A DNA stretch of 64,000 nucleotides from Acidobacteriaceae bacterium. GTDB taxonomy: Bacteria; Acidobacteriota; Terriglobia; Terriglobales; Acidobacteriaceae. Of the stretch, positions 17,443 through 25,253 are shown piece by piece (the first letter of the stretch is position 1; each line of letters starts with the position of its first letter). The position numbers and the translations under genes are program-made. The stretch lies in assembly GCA_028283655.1 (NCBI GenBank), contig JAPWKE010000003.1, positions 310,001 through 374,000 on the forward strand, read 5' to 3'. The notes beneath the pieces were generated by a model, which saw only the letters and a list, made by a program, of their open reading frames with translations, did not search any database and was not told the DNA's origin.

Positions 17443-19026
17443 CTAGTGCGCCGCAGCTTGTGTGCCCTTGGGTGGCCGTGTCATCAGAAGCGCCACGGGA
17501 GCCACAAGAATCAGCGCAAAGGCAAGGAAGTGAGTGATGTCGATGTAGGCGAGGAGCTGGGCTTGTGAACGTAACCCGCTCTGGTAATAGCGAGCGAGCG
17601 CATGATGCTGCGCGTCCGTGTTGGAGGCGACCGTAGCGTGTGCCTGAGCTGTCATGGCTTGGAAGCGCACACGCCATGCCGGATTCGCCTGCGAAACGTG
17701 GTGAGCCAGATAGACCTGATGCCGCTGTCCCCATCGCGCGACGAACGTGGAGACGAACGATGTTCCAAGCGATCCACCCATATTGCGAGCGAGGTTTACA
17801 AGGCCGGAGACGTCGTTGCTGTTCTCGCGCTTGGTCCCCACGTAAGCCAGGGTGTTGATGGGCACGAACAGAAAGCCGACGCCAAGCGACTGCAGGAATC
17901 GTGCCTTGGCCACCCACGTGAAGCTGACTGCGAGATCCACATGAGCGAGGTAGAACAATCCGGCGCTCAGGCTGAGGAAGCCAAAGATGATGATCTTGCG
18001 TGGATCGACCCGAGCGACGAGCGCGCCGGCAATCGGCATCGTCAGCAGAGTCGCTAGACCGCCGGATGATAGAGCCATGCCCGCCAGCTGGGCTGTGTAC
18101 CCCATCAGTTCCTGCAGAATCTGCGGCAGCATCACAGTCGTTGCATACAGCGTGAATCCGAGCGCAAGCATCATGCAGAACGCAATGGCGAAGCCCTTAT
18201 TCGCGAAGAGCCGTAAGTCAACGATCGGGCGTTCGCCCTTCTTCGCAACCCACAGCTCCCAGGTGATCATGCAGGCGAAGCCTATGACGGCAAGGATGGC
18301 GAAGATCGTGATGAAGTGACTGTTGAACCAGTCGTCCTCCTGCCCCTTGTCGAGGATGACCTCCAGCGAGCCAAAGGCAAGGGCGACGAAGCCGAAGCCG
18401 ACGTAGTCCATCTTGAATTTGCCGTTGCGGGCGGCCTTCACTTCTTCCTGGATGTGCGGAGGGTCTTCGACGAGGCGGTGCGTCAGGAAGAGCGAGAGGA
18501 GAGCTACCGGGACGTTGATGAAGAAAATCCAACGCCAGTCATAGTTGTCGGTGATCCATCCACCAAGCGTCGGTCCGAGGATCGGCGCAGTGACCACGGC
18601 GAGCCCGTACACGGCAAAGGCCTGACCGCGTTTTCCCGGCGGGAAGGTATCTGCAAGAATCGACTGTTCGGATGGAGCCAAGCCTCCACCTCCGGCTCCC
18701 TGCAGTACGCGGAAGAAGAGCAGCAAGGGGAGAGAAGGGGCGAGGCCGCAGAGAACGGAGCTGATGCCGAAGAGGGCCACACAGCTCATGTAAAACTTCT
18801 TTCGCCCGATCAGCGATGCCAGATACGCAGCGATGGGCAGCACAACGGCATTGCTCACGAGATAGGACGTGATGACCCAGGTCGCCTGGTCCTGCGAAGC
18901 GCCGAGTGAGCCCGCGATGTGCGGCAGCGCGACATTCGCGATGGAGGTATCGAGTACCTCCATGATCGTCGCCAGCGTGACGGTGAGCGCGATGGCCCAG
19001 GGATTGTGTTTGGGTCGGAATGCCAT
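17443..19026 (-). CDS. DHA2-family MFS drug exporter, EmrB type
   Basis: 527 aa with about 14 predicted membrane segments. The DHA2 start signature is present (TIMEVLDTSIANVALPHIAG), as are TSYLVSNAVVLPIAAYL and the motif-C-like GLAVVTAPILGPTLGGWI. It is an inner-membrane proton antiporter that normally works with an EmrA adaptor and TolC. Start MAFRPKHNPW at 19026 is chosen by family alignment; upstream codons overlap the promoter/operator. It is the first gene of the operon and divergent from a tetR gene. Confidence 0.93.
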   Translation of the reverse strand: MAFRPKHNPWAIALTVTLATIMEVLDTSIANVALPHIAGSLGASQDQATWVITSYLVSNAVVLPIAAYLASLIGRKKFYMSCVALFGISSVLCGLAPSLPLLLFFRVLQGAGGGGLAPSEQSILADTFPPGKRGQAFAVYGLAVVTAPILGPTLGGWITDNYDWRWIFFINVPVALLSLFLTHRLVEDPPHIQEEVKAARNGKFKMDYVGFGFVALAFGSLEVILDKGQEDDWFNSHFITIFAILAVIGFACMITWELWVAKKGERPIVDLRLFANKGFAIAFCMMLALGFTLYATTVMLPQILQELMGYTAQLAGMALSSGGLATLLTMPIAGALVARVDPRKIIIFGFLSLSAGLFYLAHVDLAVSFTWVAKARFLQSLGVGFLFVPINTLAYVGTKRENSNDVSGLVNLARNMGGSLGTSFVSTFVARWGQRHQVYLAHHVSQANPAWRVRFQAMTAQAHATVASNTDAQHHALARYYQSGLRSQAQLLAYIDITHFLAFALILVAPVALLMTRPPKGTQAAAH

Positions 19027-19033
19027 AGTTTCA

Positions 19034-19052
19034 GTACCAGTCGGTACCGTAC
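19034..19052. promoter_or_regulatory. palindromic operator, probable TetR site
   Basis: GTACC-AGTC-GGTAC (19034-19047) is an exact inverted repeat with a 4-nt centre, followed by a further GTAC at 19049-19052. It lies just upstream of the emrB start, downstream of a TATAGT -10-like box. TetR-family repressors bind such short palindromes near the promoter of the gene they control. Confidence 0.55.
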
Positions 19053-19109
19053 TATAGAGTGCGAGAAAGCGAGAAAGGATGCAAGATCTCACGATAAACT
19101 TGGAGAAAG

Positions 19110-19772
19110 ATGCCCAGACCCAAATCCACAGGACTGCCCGCCGAAGAAGAAGAGAGCCGACGGGTAGACGCGCTTCTCGACGTCGCCGCTGAAGTTTTCT
19201 TCGAAGACGGCTTTCATGGCGCGAGCACGACCAAGATTGCGCAGCGGGCTCACGCGTCGAAACAGAGCTTCTACTCTCGCTTTCCCTCGAAGGAGAAGCT
19301 CTTCCTGGCGGTCATCCAACGTCGCATGGAGTCTGGAGCGGAGACCTTTGGTTCTTTCATCTCTGAAGACGCGCCCATTCGCGAGGTTCTGCTCTCCATG
19401 GGCAAGTATTTTCTCGATCGCCTCATAGACGAGCGGCACGTCGCTCTGGTTCGGATCGTTTACATGGAGGCAACCCGGTTTCCGGAGATTGCAAAGGCAT
19501 TTATGTCGTCTGGCCCCGAGCAAGCCGTAGGTCGTCTGGAGAAATATCTGGCTCGACAGACGGCAGAGAAGCGACTTGCTATCGAGGACACGCAGATGGC
19601 GGCGCACGACTTTGTCGCTCTCATTAGTGCGGACCTGGTCCAGCGAGCTCTACTGGGACTGCCGCAAAGGCTTACGAAAGCGGGCTTGGAGAAGCGCGCT
19701 GCAAGGGGCGTCGACTCGTTCCTGAAACTCTATGGCTTGCCGACTGAGTCCGCCAAAGGTCGTTCGCAGTAG
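19110..19772 (+). CDS. TetR-family transcriptional repressor
   Basis: 220 aa. The N-terminal HTH spans about residues 20-65 (VDALLDVAAEVFFEDGFHG, then TTKIAQRAHASKQSFYSRF, the recognition helix, and SKEKLF). The C-terminal helical ligand domain is of the AefR-like/TetR_C type. It is divergent from the emrB-tolC-hlyD operon and probably represses it through the GTACC palindrome. Transcribed alone. Confidence 0.92.
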   Translation: MPRPKSTGLPAEEEESRRVDALLDVAAEVFFEDGFHGASTTKIAQRAHASKQSFYSRFPSKEKLFLAVIQRRMESGAETFGSFISEDAPIREVLLSMGKYFLDRLIDERHVALVRIVYMEATRFPEIAKAFMSSGPEQAVGRLEKYLARQTAEKRLAIEDTQMAAHDFVALISADLVQRALLGLPQRLTKAGLEKRAARGVDSFLKLYGLPTESAKGRSQ

Positions 19773-19897
19773 GCGATCCGCCGCGGCGGCCGCCAGGTAA
19801 TCGGTACCAAGAGAAAAAACATCTCGCCTCGGGATGAATCTACGCGTCGCCAGCCTTATAGAGTTCGTGCGGATGTCTCGCAGAAAGTAGTGACCGT

Positions 19898-20437
19898 TTG
19901 GCTGCGGACCGGGATAGAGCGAAAGAGTTCGAGCGCACGGCGATGGTGCACGCCGCAAGCCTGCAGCGGGTTGCTCGACGGATGACGGGAGATCAGACCT
20001 CCGCCGAAGACGCTGTGCAGGAAGCTCTGCTGTCGGCGTGGCGCACGTTTGACCACTTCCAAGACGGCACCAATTGCCGGGCATGGCTCTTCAAGATTCT
20101 TCTCAATCATCTTCGCAAAAACTTTACGCGACCATCGCTTGAGATCGTCGATATACCCGAGACCCTCACACTGGACAACGTGGTGCCGATCCGCAGTCGC
20201 TATGACGGTTTCTCGGGCAGCGACATCACTGCAGCCATAGATACTCTACCGGCCGAGCGCCGTGTCGTTCTGCTGCTCGCAGCCGTGGAAGGCTTCACGT
20301 GTAAGGAGATCGCAGGCTTCCTCGATGTTCCGATCGGAACGGTGATGTCGAGACTGAGCCGAGCGCGCTCGGACCTTCGCCAGCTCCTCTATCCGCAAGC
20401 CGCCACGGTCGTTGCACCGAAGAAGGGAAACGCATGA
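19898..20437 (+). CDS. ECF sigma-70 factor
   Basis: 179 aa. Sigma region 2 is at about residues 15-80 (AEDAVQEALLSAWRTFDHF, NCRAWLFKILLNH). Region 4 is at about 115-165 (LPAERRVVLLLAAVEGFTCK, EIAGFLDVPIGTVMSRLSRA). It directs RNA polymerase to a stress regulon. The TTG start at 19898 is the best full-length start; ATG 19943 would trim the first helix. The stop overlaps the anti-sigma start (ATGA), so the two are co-translated. Confidence 0.93.
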   Translation: MAADRDRAKEFERTAMVHAASLQRVARRMTGDQTSAEDAVQEALLSAWRTFDHFQDGTNCRAWLFKILLNHLRKNFTRPSLEIVDIPETLTLDNVVPIRSRYDGFSGSDITAAIDTLPAERRVVLLLAAVEGFTCKEIAGFLDVPIGTVMSRLSRARSDLRQLLYPQAATVVAPKKGNA

Positions 20438-21195
20438 CTTGCTCCGATGTGAACTACCTGTTGCCGCTTTATCTTGCGGGAGATCTCGATAGCGCGACCA
20501 TGGCGCAGGTCGATCGCCATGCAGAAGCGTGTGCGCTCTGCAGCCGATTGGTGGAGGATCACGCATCGCTCGACAGAGCTATCGCTTTCGCGTTGCCGAT
20601 CGAGAGCGTGGATACGTCTGCCGTGCAGGCGCGCGTGCGCCAGGAGATATACGGTGCACGCACGGTCCCGCGCTTCATTCCTCAGCGATGGATCATGTTT
20701 GCGGCAGCGGCGATGCTGCTATGCATGGTGGCGGGTTCGCTCGTCTTCATGAAGGAAGGGCAATTCGCGCGTGCGCGTCTCGACCACGTTGACGAGGTTG
20801 TTCTGCATCGGCGCAGTTGGCTCTTCTCAGACAAGCCAGCCATTCAGCGGATGGTCGCAGAGCGTGTCGGTACGTCGGGGAGCGCCGCACAACTCAGCAT
20901 CCCCGGCTATGAGCTCGTGCACGGCAAGGAATGTTCGATCGCGGGCCGACGGTATGTGCACCTCGAATACGCCAAGGGCACGCAGAGGATCTCTGTCTAC
21001 TTCTTGAATGAAAAGAACCGAGGTCCCATCTGGAAGCTGTTCGATCCGCGATCTATGAGCATTCAGACGCGCTCCGAAGATGGCTACAACGTCACGGAAG
21101 GGGACGCGAACGGACACAGGATTCTGCTGGTAGGAGCGATTTCGCCAGCCGAAGAGCAGTCCATCGTTGGCGCGCACTTGTCCCTGATGGGATGA
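20434..21195 (+). CDS. membrane anti-sigma factor with zinc-binding HxxxCxxC domain
   Basis: 253 aa. The ZAS-type N-terminus has H29-x3-C33-x2-C36 (RHAEACALCSRL). One membrane span lies at about 88-108 (WIMFAAAAMLLCMVAGSLVF), and the C-terminal ~140-residue domain should face the periplasm. It holds the ECF factor at the membrane until a redox or envelope signal releases it. The periplasmic part includes HGKECSIAGRRYVHLEY. It overlaps the sigma gene by 4 bases. Confidence 0.88.
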   Translation: MTCSDVNYLLPLYLAGDLDSATMAQVDRHAEACALCSRLVEDHASLDRAIAFALPIESVDTSAVQARVRQEIYGARTVPRFIPQRWIMFAAAAMLLCMVAGSLVFMKEGQFARARLDHVDEVVLHRRSWLFSDKPAIQRMVAERVGTSGSAAQLSIPGYELVHGKECSIAGRRYVHLEYAKGTQRISVYFLNEKNRGPIWKLFDPRSMSIQTRSEDGYNVTEGDANGHRILLVGAISPAEEQSIVGAHLSLMG

Positions 21196-21249
21196 GGCAG
21201 AAGCCTTCTGGTTAGCAACAGTTTCAACCGAACAGGAAAGGGAAGTCTT

Positions 21250-21891
21250 ATGAAGAAGGTATGGGTAGCAGTGTTCTCCGTGATGGCAGCCGCGACAGTG
21301 GTCTCAGCGCAAACTCCGCAAGCAAGCAATGTTCGAGGCAAGGTCACGAAAGTGACCGGCTCAACCTTCACGCTGACCACGAACGCGGGTCAGACGCTCA
21401 GCGTGAAAGCAAAGCCGGGATTCAAGGTGTACGACCGTCTCCCCTCGGACCTGTCGCATGTAAAGGATGCGGCCTTCGTCGGTGTGACCAGCGTAAAAGG
21501 TGCGGACGGCAAAGAGCACGCGACCGAGATCCACATCTTTCCGGAGGAACTGCGCGGACTGGGTGAAGGCAGCCACATGATGGACGGTGTCGCAGGCGCA
21601 GCGCATGGAAGCCGCATGAGCAACGGCGCGGTCGCGCAGGCCCACACATCCGTCGCACCCGCCACGCACAGCCGCATGAGCAACGGTGCCATTGCCAAGA
21701 CAGGAAGCGGCAGTCTTCAGGTGAAGTTCGCCGGTGGATCGACGGACGTCATCGTTCCTCCCGATGTGAAGGTAACGGAGATCAAGGCGGTGCCACACGC
21801 CCTCGCTGTAGGGGACGTCGTCTTCGTCGCAGGAAGCAACGGTGCGAATGGAGCCGTGCTCACCGGCGGAGTACTCCTCGTGCATCCGTAA
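21250..21891 (+). CDS. secreted DUF5666-like OB-fold protein with internal repeat
   Basis: 213 aa with a signal peptide ending AQTPQ (MKKVWVAVFSVMAAATVVSA). Two beta-rich segments (GKVTKVTGSTFTLTTNAGQT and SLQVKFAGGSTDVIVPPDVK) resemble DUF5666 repeats. Between them is a His/Gly/Met-rich linker with the repeated unit SRMSNGAVAQAH / SRMSNGAIAKTG at about residues 118-153. GAAAGG precedes the ATG. Such proteins sit between sigma factors and YedY-like clusters in Acidobacteriota and are sometimes misnamed ABC permeases; the true role is unknown. Confidence 0.7.
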   Translation: MKKVWVAVFSVMAAATVVSAQTPQASNVRGKVTKVTGSTFTLTTNAGQTLSVKAKPGFKVYDRLPSDLSHVKDAAFVGVTSVKGADGKEHATEIHIFPEELRGLGEGSHMMDGVAGAAHGSRMSNGAVAQAHTSVAPATHSRMSNGAIAKTGSGSLQVKFAGGSTDVIVPPDVKVTEIKAVPHALAVGDVVFVAGSNGANGAVLTGGVLLVHP

Positions 21892-21901
21892 GGACATCAG
21901 C

Positions 21902-22726
21902 ATGCAGACGCCAGTCACCGTTCCACGAAATGTTGGAATCTCCGCATCGCAAGTGGCTGCCGTTCGCGTGGAACGGCGCCACAACGCGGTGGTGCGGCTG
22001 TCGCACTGGCTCAATGCGTGGATTCTTCTCGGGCTGATGGTGAGTGGCGCAACGATCTACTGGGCATCACCGGTCTACCAGCACGCTCCCGATGCAGCGA
22101 CTGGAAACACGGACTGGGTCGCCGATGCGGGCGTATGGTTGTGCGCTCATGTGTTTCGCAAGTATCCAGACCCGCCGAACTGGTTCTATAACCACTTCAG
22201 TTTCGGGCCCGCGCACTTGGCGGATGGGTTGGCGGTGCATTGGTCGTTGATTTACCTGTTCCTGCTAAACGGTGTTGTGTACGTCTCAGCGTTGCTGTGG
22301 GATGGCAGCTTCCGTGCGCTGCTTCCAAGGCGCGGCGCGATAGACGATGCCCTGGCGATGTTCTGGTACTACATCTCCTGGCTGCCGAAGGTTCTATTGC
22401 GAAAGGAGCGGCATGAACCTGCAGGGACCTCCAAATACAACGCGCTGCAACGCTTCTCGTACGCGGGTGTGACTGTGATCGGGCTGCTGCTTGTCCTCAG
22501 CGGTTGGGCCATTCATAAGCCAACGCAGTTCCACTGGCTCACACGTGCGTTCGGTGGCTTTCAAGGTGCGCGCGAATGGCACCTCTGGTTGATGCTTGCG
22601 ATGATCGCCTTCATCGTGGTGCACGTCGCGTTGGTAACGCTCGAAGGTTTCAACACCTTTCGAGGCATGGTGACCGGTTGGCGCGTCACGCCAGCCGTGC
22701 CGCAGGTGAAGCGCAATGCCGAATGA
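21902..22726 (+). CDS. cytochrome b561-type membrane protein
   Basis: 274 aa, with four to five membrane segments and His pairs placed for b-heme (RLSHWLNAWILLGLM near 36-50, HFSFGPAHLADGLAVHWSLI near 98-117, and HLWLMLAMIAFIVVHVAL near 236-253). It most likely passes electrons between the quinone pool and the molybdopterin enzyme encoded next. AAGGA lies 8 bases before ATG 21902; an in-frame ATG 20 codons upstream overlaps the previous gene and is rejected. It overlaps the next gene by 11 bases. Confidence 0.88.
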   Translation: MQTPVTVPRNVGISASQVAAVRVERRHNAVVRLSHWLNAWILLGLMVSGATIYWASPVYQHAPDAATGNTDWVADAGVWLCAHVFRKYPDPPNWFYNHFSFGPAHLADGLAVHWSLIYLFLLNGVVYVSALLWDGSFRALLPRRGAIDDALAMFWYYISWLPKVLLRKERHEPAGTSKYNALQRFSYAGVTVIGLLLVLSGWAIHKPTQFHWLTRAFGGFQGAREWHLWLMLAMIAFIVVHVALVTLEGFNTFRGMVTGWRVTPAVPQVKRNAE

Positions 22727-23585
22727 AGCTATGGTACGTCGCCTGAAAGCGCTCGAAGCGTACGCCGCGCGCCTTCGCGAGCCTGCGGCGAACATCGAGT
22801 GGCTCCCTGCACAGGCTCTTCGTCGGGCAACTCGCCGTGACCTGTTGCTCTTTGGCGTGGGTGCCGCTGCTGCTGGCGCCTTATGTCATGCGCTGTTGCC
22901 GCCTGGAGCATTATGGAAGTCCAATGATCCGCGGTCGACCGAAGAACACCTGCGGCAAGCGGTCGAGCGCAAGGCTCTTGCCTTCGACGATCGCATTGAC
23001 CGCTCCCTCTTCTCACCCAGTCGCCTCTCTCCGACATTTCGAAAGAGTGACATCACGGAGCTGAAGAACAACTATGCAGGTGCTACACCCGATCCGTCGT
23101 ATCTCGCAGACTGGAAGCTGACCGTGGACGGGCTCGCTCGTGGCAGCGAAATTTTCGACCTTGCTCGCCTGGTTCGCGAGTTCGCGGTGCGCGATCAGAT
23201 CACACGGCTTGTCTGTGTCGAAGGCTGGAATGCCATCGCCTGGTGGAGTGGCGTCCCCTTCGCGCAATTCCTTCAGCACTACCCGGCGGCACCGGGAGCC
23301 AAGTGGGCCCGCCTGGAGTCTTCGGTCAACCTCGACGGCAACGGTGCACCTGACCCCTACTTCGTGTCCTTTGACATGGCATCCTTGCTGCATCCGCAGA
23401 CGTTGCTCGCCACTCATTTCAACGGCGATCCACTTGGCGTGGAGCATGGTGCGCCTTTGCGCCTTGCGAGCCCGGTCAAGCTGGGGCTCAAGAACATCAA
23501 AGCAATCACACGTATCCGTTTCAGCTCTGAGCAGCCGGATGATTACTGGCAGGTTCGAGGCTACTCCGGTCTCGATGGCCTCTAA
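22716..23585 (+). CDS. YedY-like molybdopterin-dependent oxidoreductase
   Basis: 289 aa with a membrane/Tat-like leader (RRATRRDLLLFGVGAAAAGA). The sulfite-oxidase-fold Mo-pterin domain follows. Cys167 in RLVCVEGWNAIAWWSG is the expected molybdenum ligand. DWKLTVDGL and the C-terminal KNIKAITRIRFSSEQPDDYW are family-typical. It probably reduces an oxidised periplasmic substrate with electrons from the adjacent cytochrome b, analogous to MsrPQ; the substrate is not known. The RR pair is not followed by a full Tat consensus, so export by Tat is likely but not certain. Confidence 0.85.
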   Translation: MPNEAMVRRLKALEAYAARLREPAANIEWLPAQALRRATRRDLLLFGVGAAAAGALCHALLPPGALWKSNDPRSTEEHLRQAVERKALAFDDRIDRSLFSPSRLSPTFRKSDITELKNNYAGATPDPSYLADWKLTVDGLARGSEIFDLARLVREFAVRDQITRLVCVEGWNAIAWWSGVPFAQFLQHYPAAPGAKWARLESSVNLDGNGAPDPYFVSFDMASLLHPQTLLATHFNGDPLGVEHGAPLRLASPVKLGLKNIKAITRIRFSSEQPDDYWQVRGYSGLDGL

Positions 23586-23632
23586 GTAGAGGGCCTCACT
23601 CCATTACATCAAACGCAACAGGAGAATGAACG

Positions 23633-24394
23633 ATGATTGAACAGACACTCAAGCCCACGCTTGCGAACAAAGTGGCTCTGGTCACTGGGGGCTCCCGAGG
23701 CATTGGTGCCGGGATCGTCCGGAGGCTCGTCAGCGATGGCGCGTCCGTCGCATTCACCTATGCGAACTCGGAACCGCAGGCGAACGATCTGGTCGCGGAA
23801 CTCCAGGCGTTTGGCGGCAGAGCGAAGGCGATACAAGCAGACAGCGCGTCTGCAACGGATATAGAAAAAGCTGTCTCGATCACGACGGAGGAGTTCGGTG
23901 GAGCACTCGACATCTTTGTCAGCAATGCCGGCAAGATGCTGCGGAAGCCGATCACCGAAGTCGAAGTCGACGAGCTGGACGAGATGATTGCGGTGAACAT
24001 TCGCGCTGCGATGTTGGGCTTCAAGTTTGCAGCGAAAAACATGAACCGCGACGGACGTATCGTCGCCATTGGCAGCGCCTCTGCTCTGCGCACGGGCTTC
24101 CCCGGATCAAGCATCTACAGCATGACGAAGTCTGCATTGCTAGGCTTGGTACGGGGAGCCGCCATTGACCTCGCGTCGCGCGGCATCACCGTGAATGTCG
24201 TTCAGCCGGGGCCGATTGCCACGGATATGAATGCGCCTGACAAGACGGACATCGAGCGGCTTATAAAACTCGTGCCGCTGGGGCGACTCGGGCAAGACAC
24301 CGAGGTCGCAAGCCTCGTGGCCTATCTCGCCCGTCCGGAAGCCGCCTTCATCACTGGCTCTAGCTTGAGTGTCGACGGAGGTTTAATCGCGTAG
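23633..24394 (+). CDS. short-chain dehydrogenase/reductase
   Basis: 253 aa, classical SDR. NAD(P) motif TGGSRGIGAGIVRR is near residue 20, NAG near 100, catalytic Ser at GSASALRTG, and Tyr-x3-Lys in SIYSMTKSALLG. The C-terminus has PGPIATDMN and ITGSSLSVDGGL. The fold resembles 3-oxoacyl-ACP reductases, but the substrate is not defined. An AACAGGAG site precedes the ATG. It is the last intact chromosomal gene before the junction. Confidence 0.92.
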   Translation: MIEQTLKPTLANKVALVTGGSRGIGAGIVRRLVSDGASVAFTYANSEPQANDLVAELQAFGGRAKAIQADSASATDIEKAVSITTEEFGGALDIFVSNAGKMLRKPITEVEVDELDEMIAVNIRAAMLGFKFAAKNMNRDGRIVAIGSASALRTGFPGSSIYSMTKSALLGLVRGAAIDLASRGITVNVVQPGPIATDMNAPDKTDIERLIKLVPLGRLGQDTEVASLVAYLARPEAAFITGSSLSVDGGLIA

Positions 24395-24675
24395 GGAAGT
24401 TCATTGCTCTCGGATCAGATTCACGGTCCGCCGAATGTTGGTCTGCCCGGGGAAATTTGTACCAGTCTGAGTGATAGAGGTAGTGAGACGGAGTGGAATA
24501 AGCACGTTGAACAGATGAATTCGGCACTGACTTCTCCTGTTCCCGAAGTTAGTATCCCGATGGTGCGGCGTAATAACCGCTTGGATTGGGATGATTACAC
24601 TCGCATTTGGACTATCGCGGATAGTCGTTACTGGCAGCGATACCACCAGCGAAATTCCTAATCGAAGCATTAGTT
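24395..24675. other. degenerate spacer with no recognisable gene
   Basis: Open frames here (for example 24404-24661) have no ribosome site and no composition or motif resembling a known family. The stretch is more A/T-rich than the genes to its left. It looks like decayed sequence between the SDR gene and the arsC remnant. Confidence 0.4.
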
Positions 24676-24810
24676 ATGACTAGATACGAGCAGCGCGCTC
24701 CAGTCCGGATTCTGCCAGTAGAAGAGGTGAGGCGGATTCGTGATGAGGTGCGGGAACGAGTGTCGGAACTTATCGAATCCCGAAATCTAGGTGTTGGCCC
24801 AACGGGTTGA
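24676..24810 (+). pseudogene. 3' remnant of an arsenate reductase (arsC)
   Basis: 44 codons ending in TGA. After a few unrelated residues the frame reads ILPVEEVRRIRDEVRERV and SELIESRNLG. The intact ArsC at 39833-40234 ends with GLPVEEVRAIRDEVKQRV, QGLIEAENLGI. The last ~30 residues therefore match in order, while the catalytic N-terminus is absent. It is not identical in sequence, so it is an older or different arsC, not a recent duplicate. It lies beside the attachment site. Confidence 0.7.
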
Positions 24811-24914
24811 ATGGCAACACGATTTGGTCGACTGCTTGGGTTCGTAGGATGAAGTCGACTGCCGCCTAAAGCACGCACCGAACTGCAGAGAAATGCACAG
24901 CTTTTTTCGAAAAA

Positions 24915-24933
24915 GTATCACCAAGGTATCACC
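24915..24933 (+). repeat. GTATCACC pair, 11-bp phased (left)
   Basis: GTATCACC occurs at 24915-24922 and again at 24926-24933, starting exactly 11 bp apart. A matching pair with the same spacing and orientation lies at 25179-25198, on the other side of the tRNA fragment. The arrangement suggests integrase arm-type or accessory-protein sites. Confidence 0.5.
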
Positions 24934-24940
24934 AGGCCAA

Positions 24941-24971
24941 AAACGCCCTCCGAGATTTTCGGAGGGCGTTT
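24941..24971. terminator. strong hairpin terminator beside the tRNA fragment
   Basis: AAACGCCCTCCGA / TCGGAGGGCGTTT is a 13-bp perfect stem with a GATTT loop and flanking A and T runs. It would end transcription of the tRNA-Arg gene, whose 3' end lies 30 bases away. Confidence 0.85.
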
Positions 24972-25000
24972 CATAAATCACTGAAAAATAATCTAGTAAT

Positions 25001-25051
25001 TGGTGGCCCGGGCAGGAGTCCAACCTGCGACCTTCGCGTTAGGAGTGCGAT
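25001..25051 (-). tRNA. tRNA-Arg(CCT), 3' fragment only (attachment site)
   Basis: On the minus strand the sequence contains the anticodon loop CTCCTAA (anticodon CCT), variable loop, T-arm GCAGG...CCTGC, 3' acceptor strand CCGGGCC and encoded ACCA end. The D-arm and the 5' acceptor strand GGCCCGG are absent; unrelated sequence begins at 25052. The T-loop reads TTGGACT instead of TTCGACT, so the fragment has also decayed. A displaced tRNA 3' end next to an integrase gene is the usual mark of a tRNA-integrating element. The intact gene should lie at the element's far end. Confidence 0.8.
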
Positions 25052-25178
25052 CTGGAACCTGCAGGCCAGTGCAACCCCATGCAGTGCGATGCGCATAATA
25101 TCCAGTGTTTATGCTGTTTTCGTCACTTTAGCTTACGTCCGAACCGCTGCACCGGACTGCATCAGTTTGCCGGTTGCT

Positions 25179-25198
25179 GTATCACACTTGTATCACAC
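25179..25198 (+). repeat. GTATCACAC pair, 11-bp phased (right)
   Basis: GTATCACAC occurs at 25179-25187 and 25190-25198, again exactly 11 bp apart and on the same strand as the left pair. It lies 56 bases before the integrase start codon. A separate 8-bp repeat, AGTGCGAT, occurs at the tRNA edge (25044-25051) and again at 25083-25090. Confidence 0.5.
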
Positions 25199-25253
25199 GA
25201 AGCCTTAGAATCCAGATAGCGGGGAGATTCGCAGTTCCGCTCGGAGGGTCCTT

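Noticed and set aside
24404-24661. Open frame of 85 codons after the SDR gene
   Set aside because: No ribosome site, no recognisable motif and a near-equal open frame on the other strand; treated as decayed spacer.
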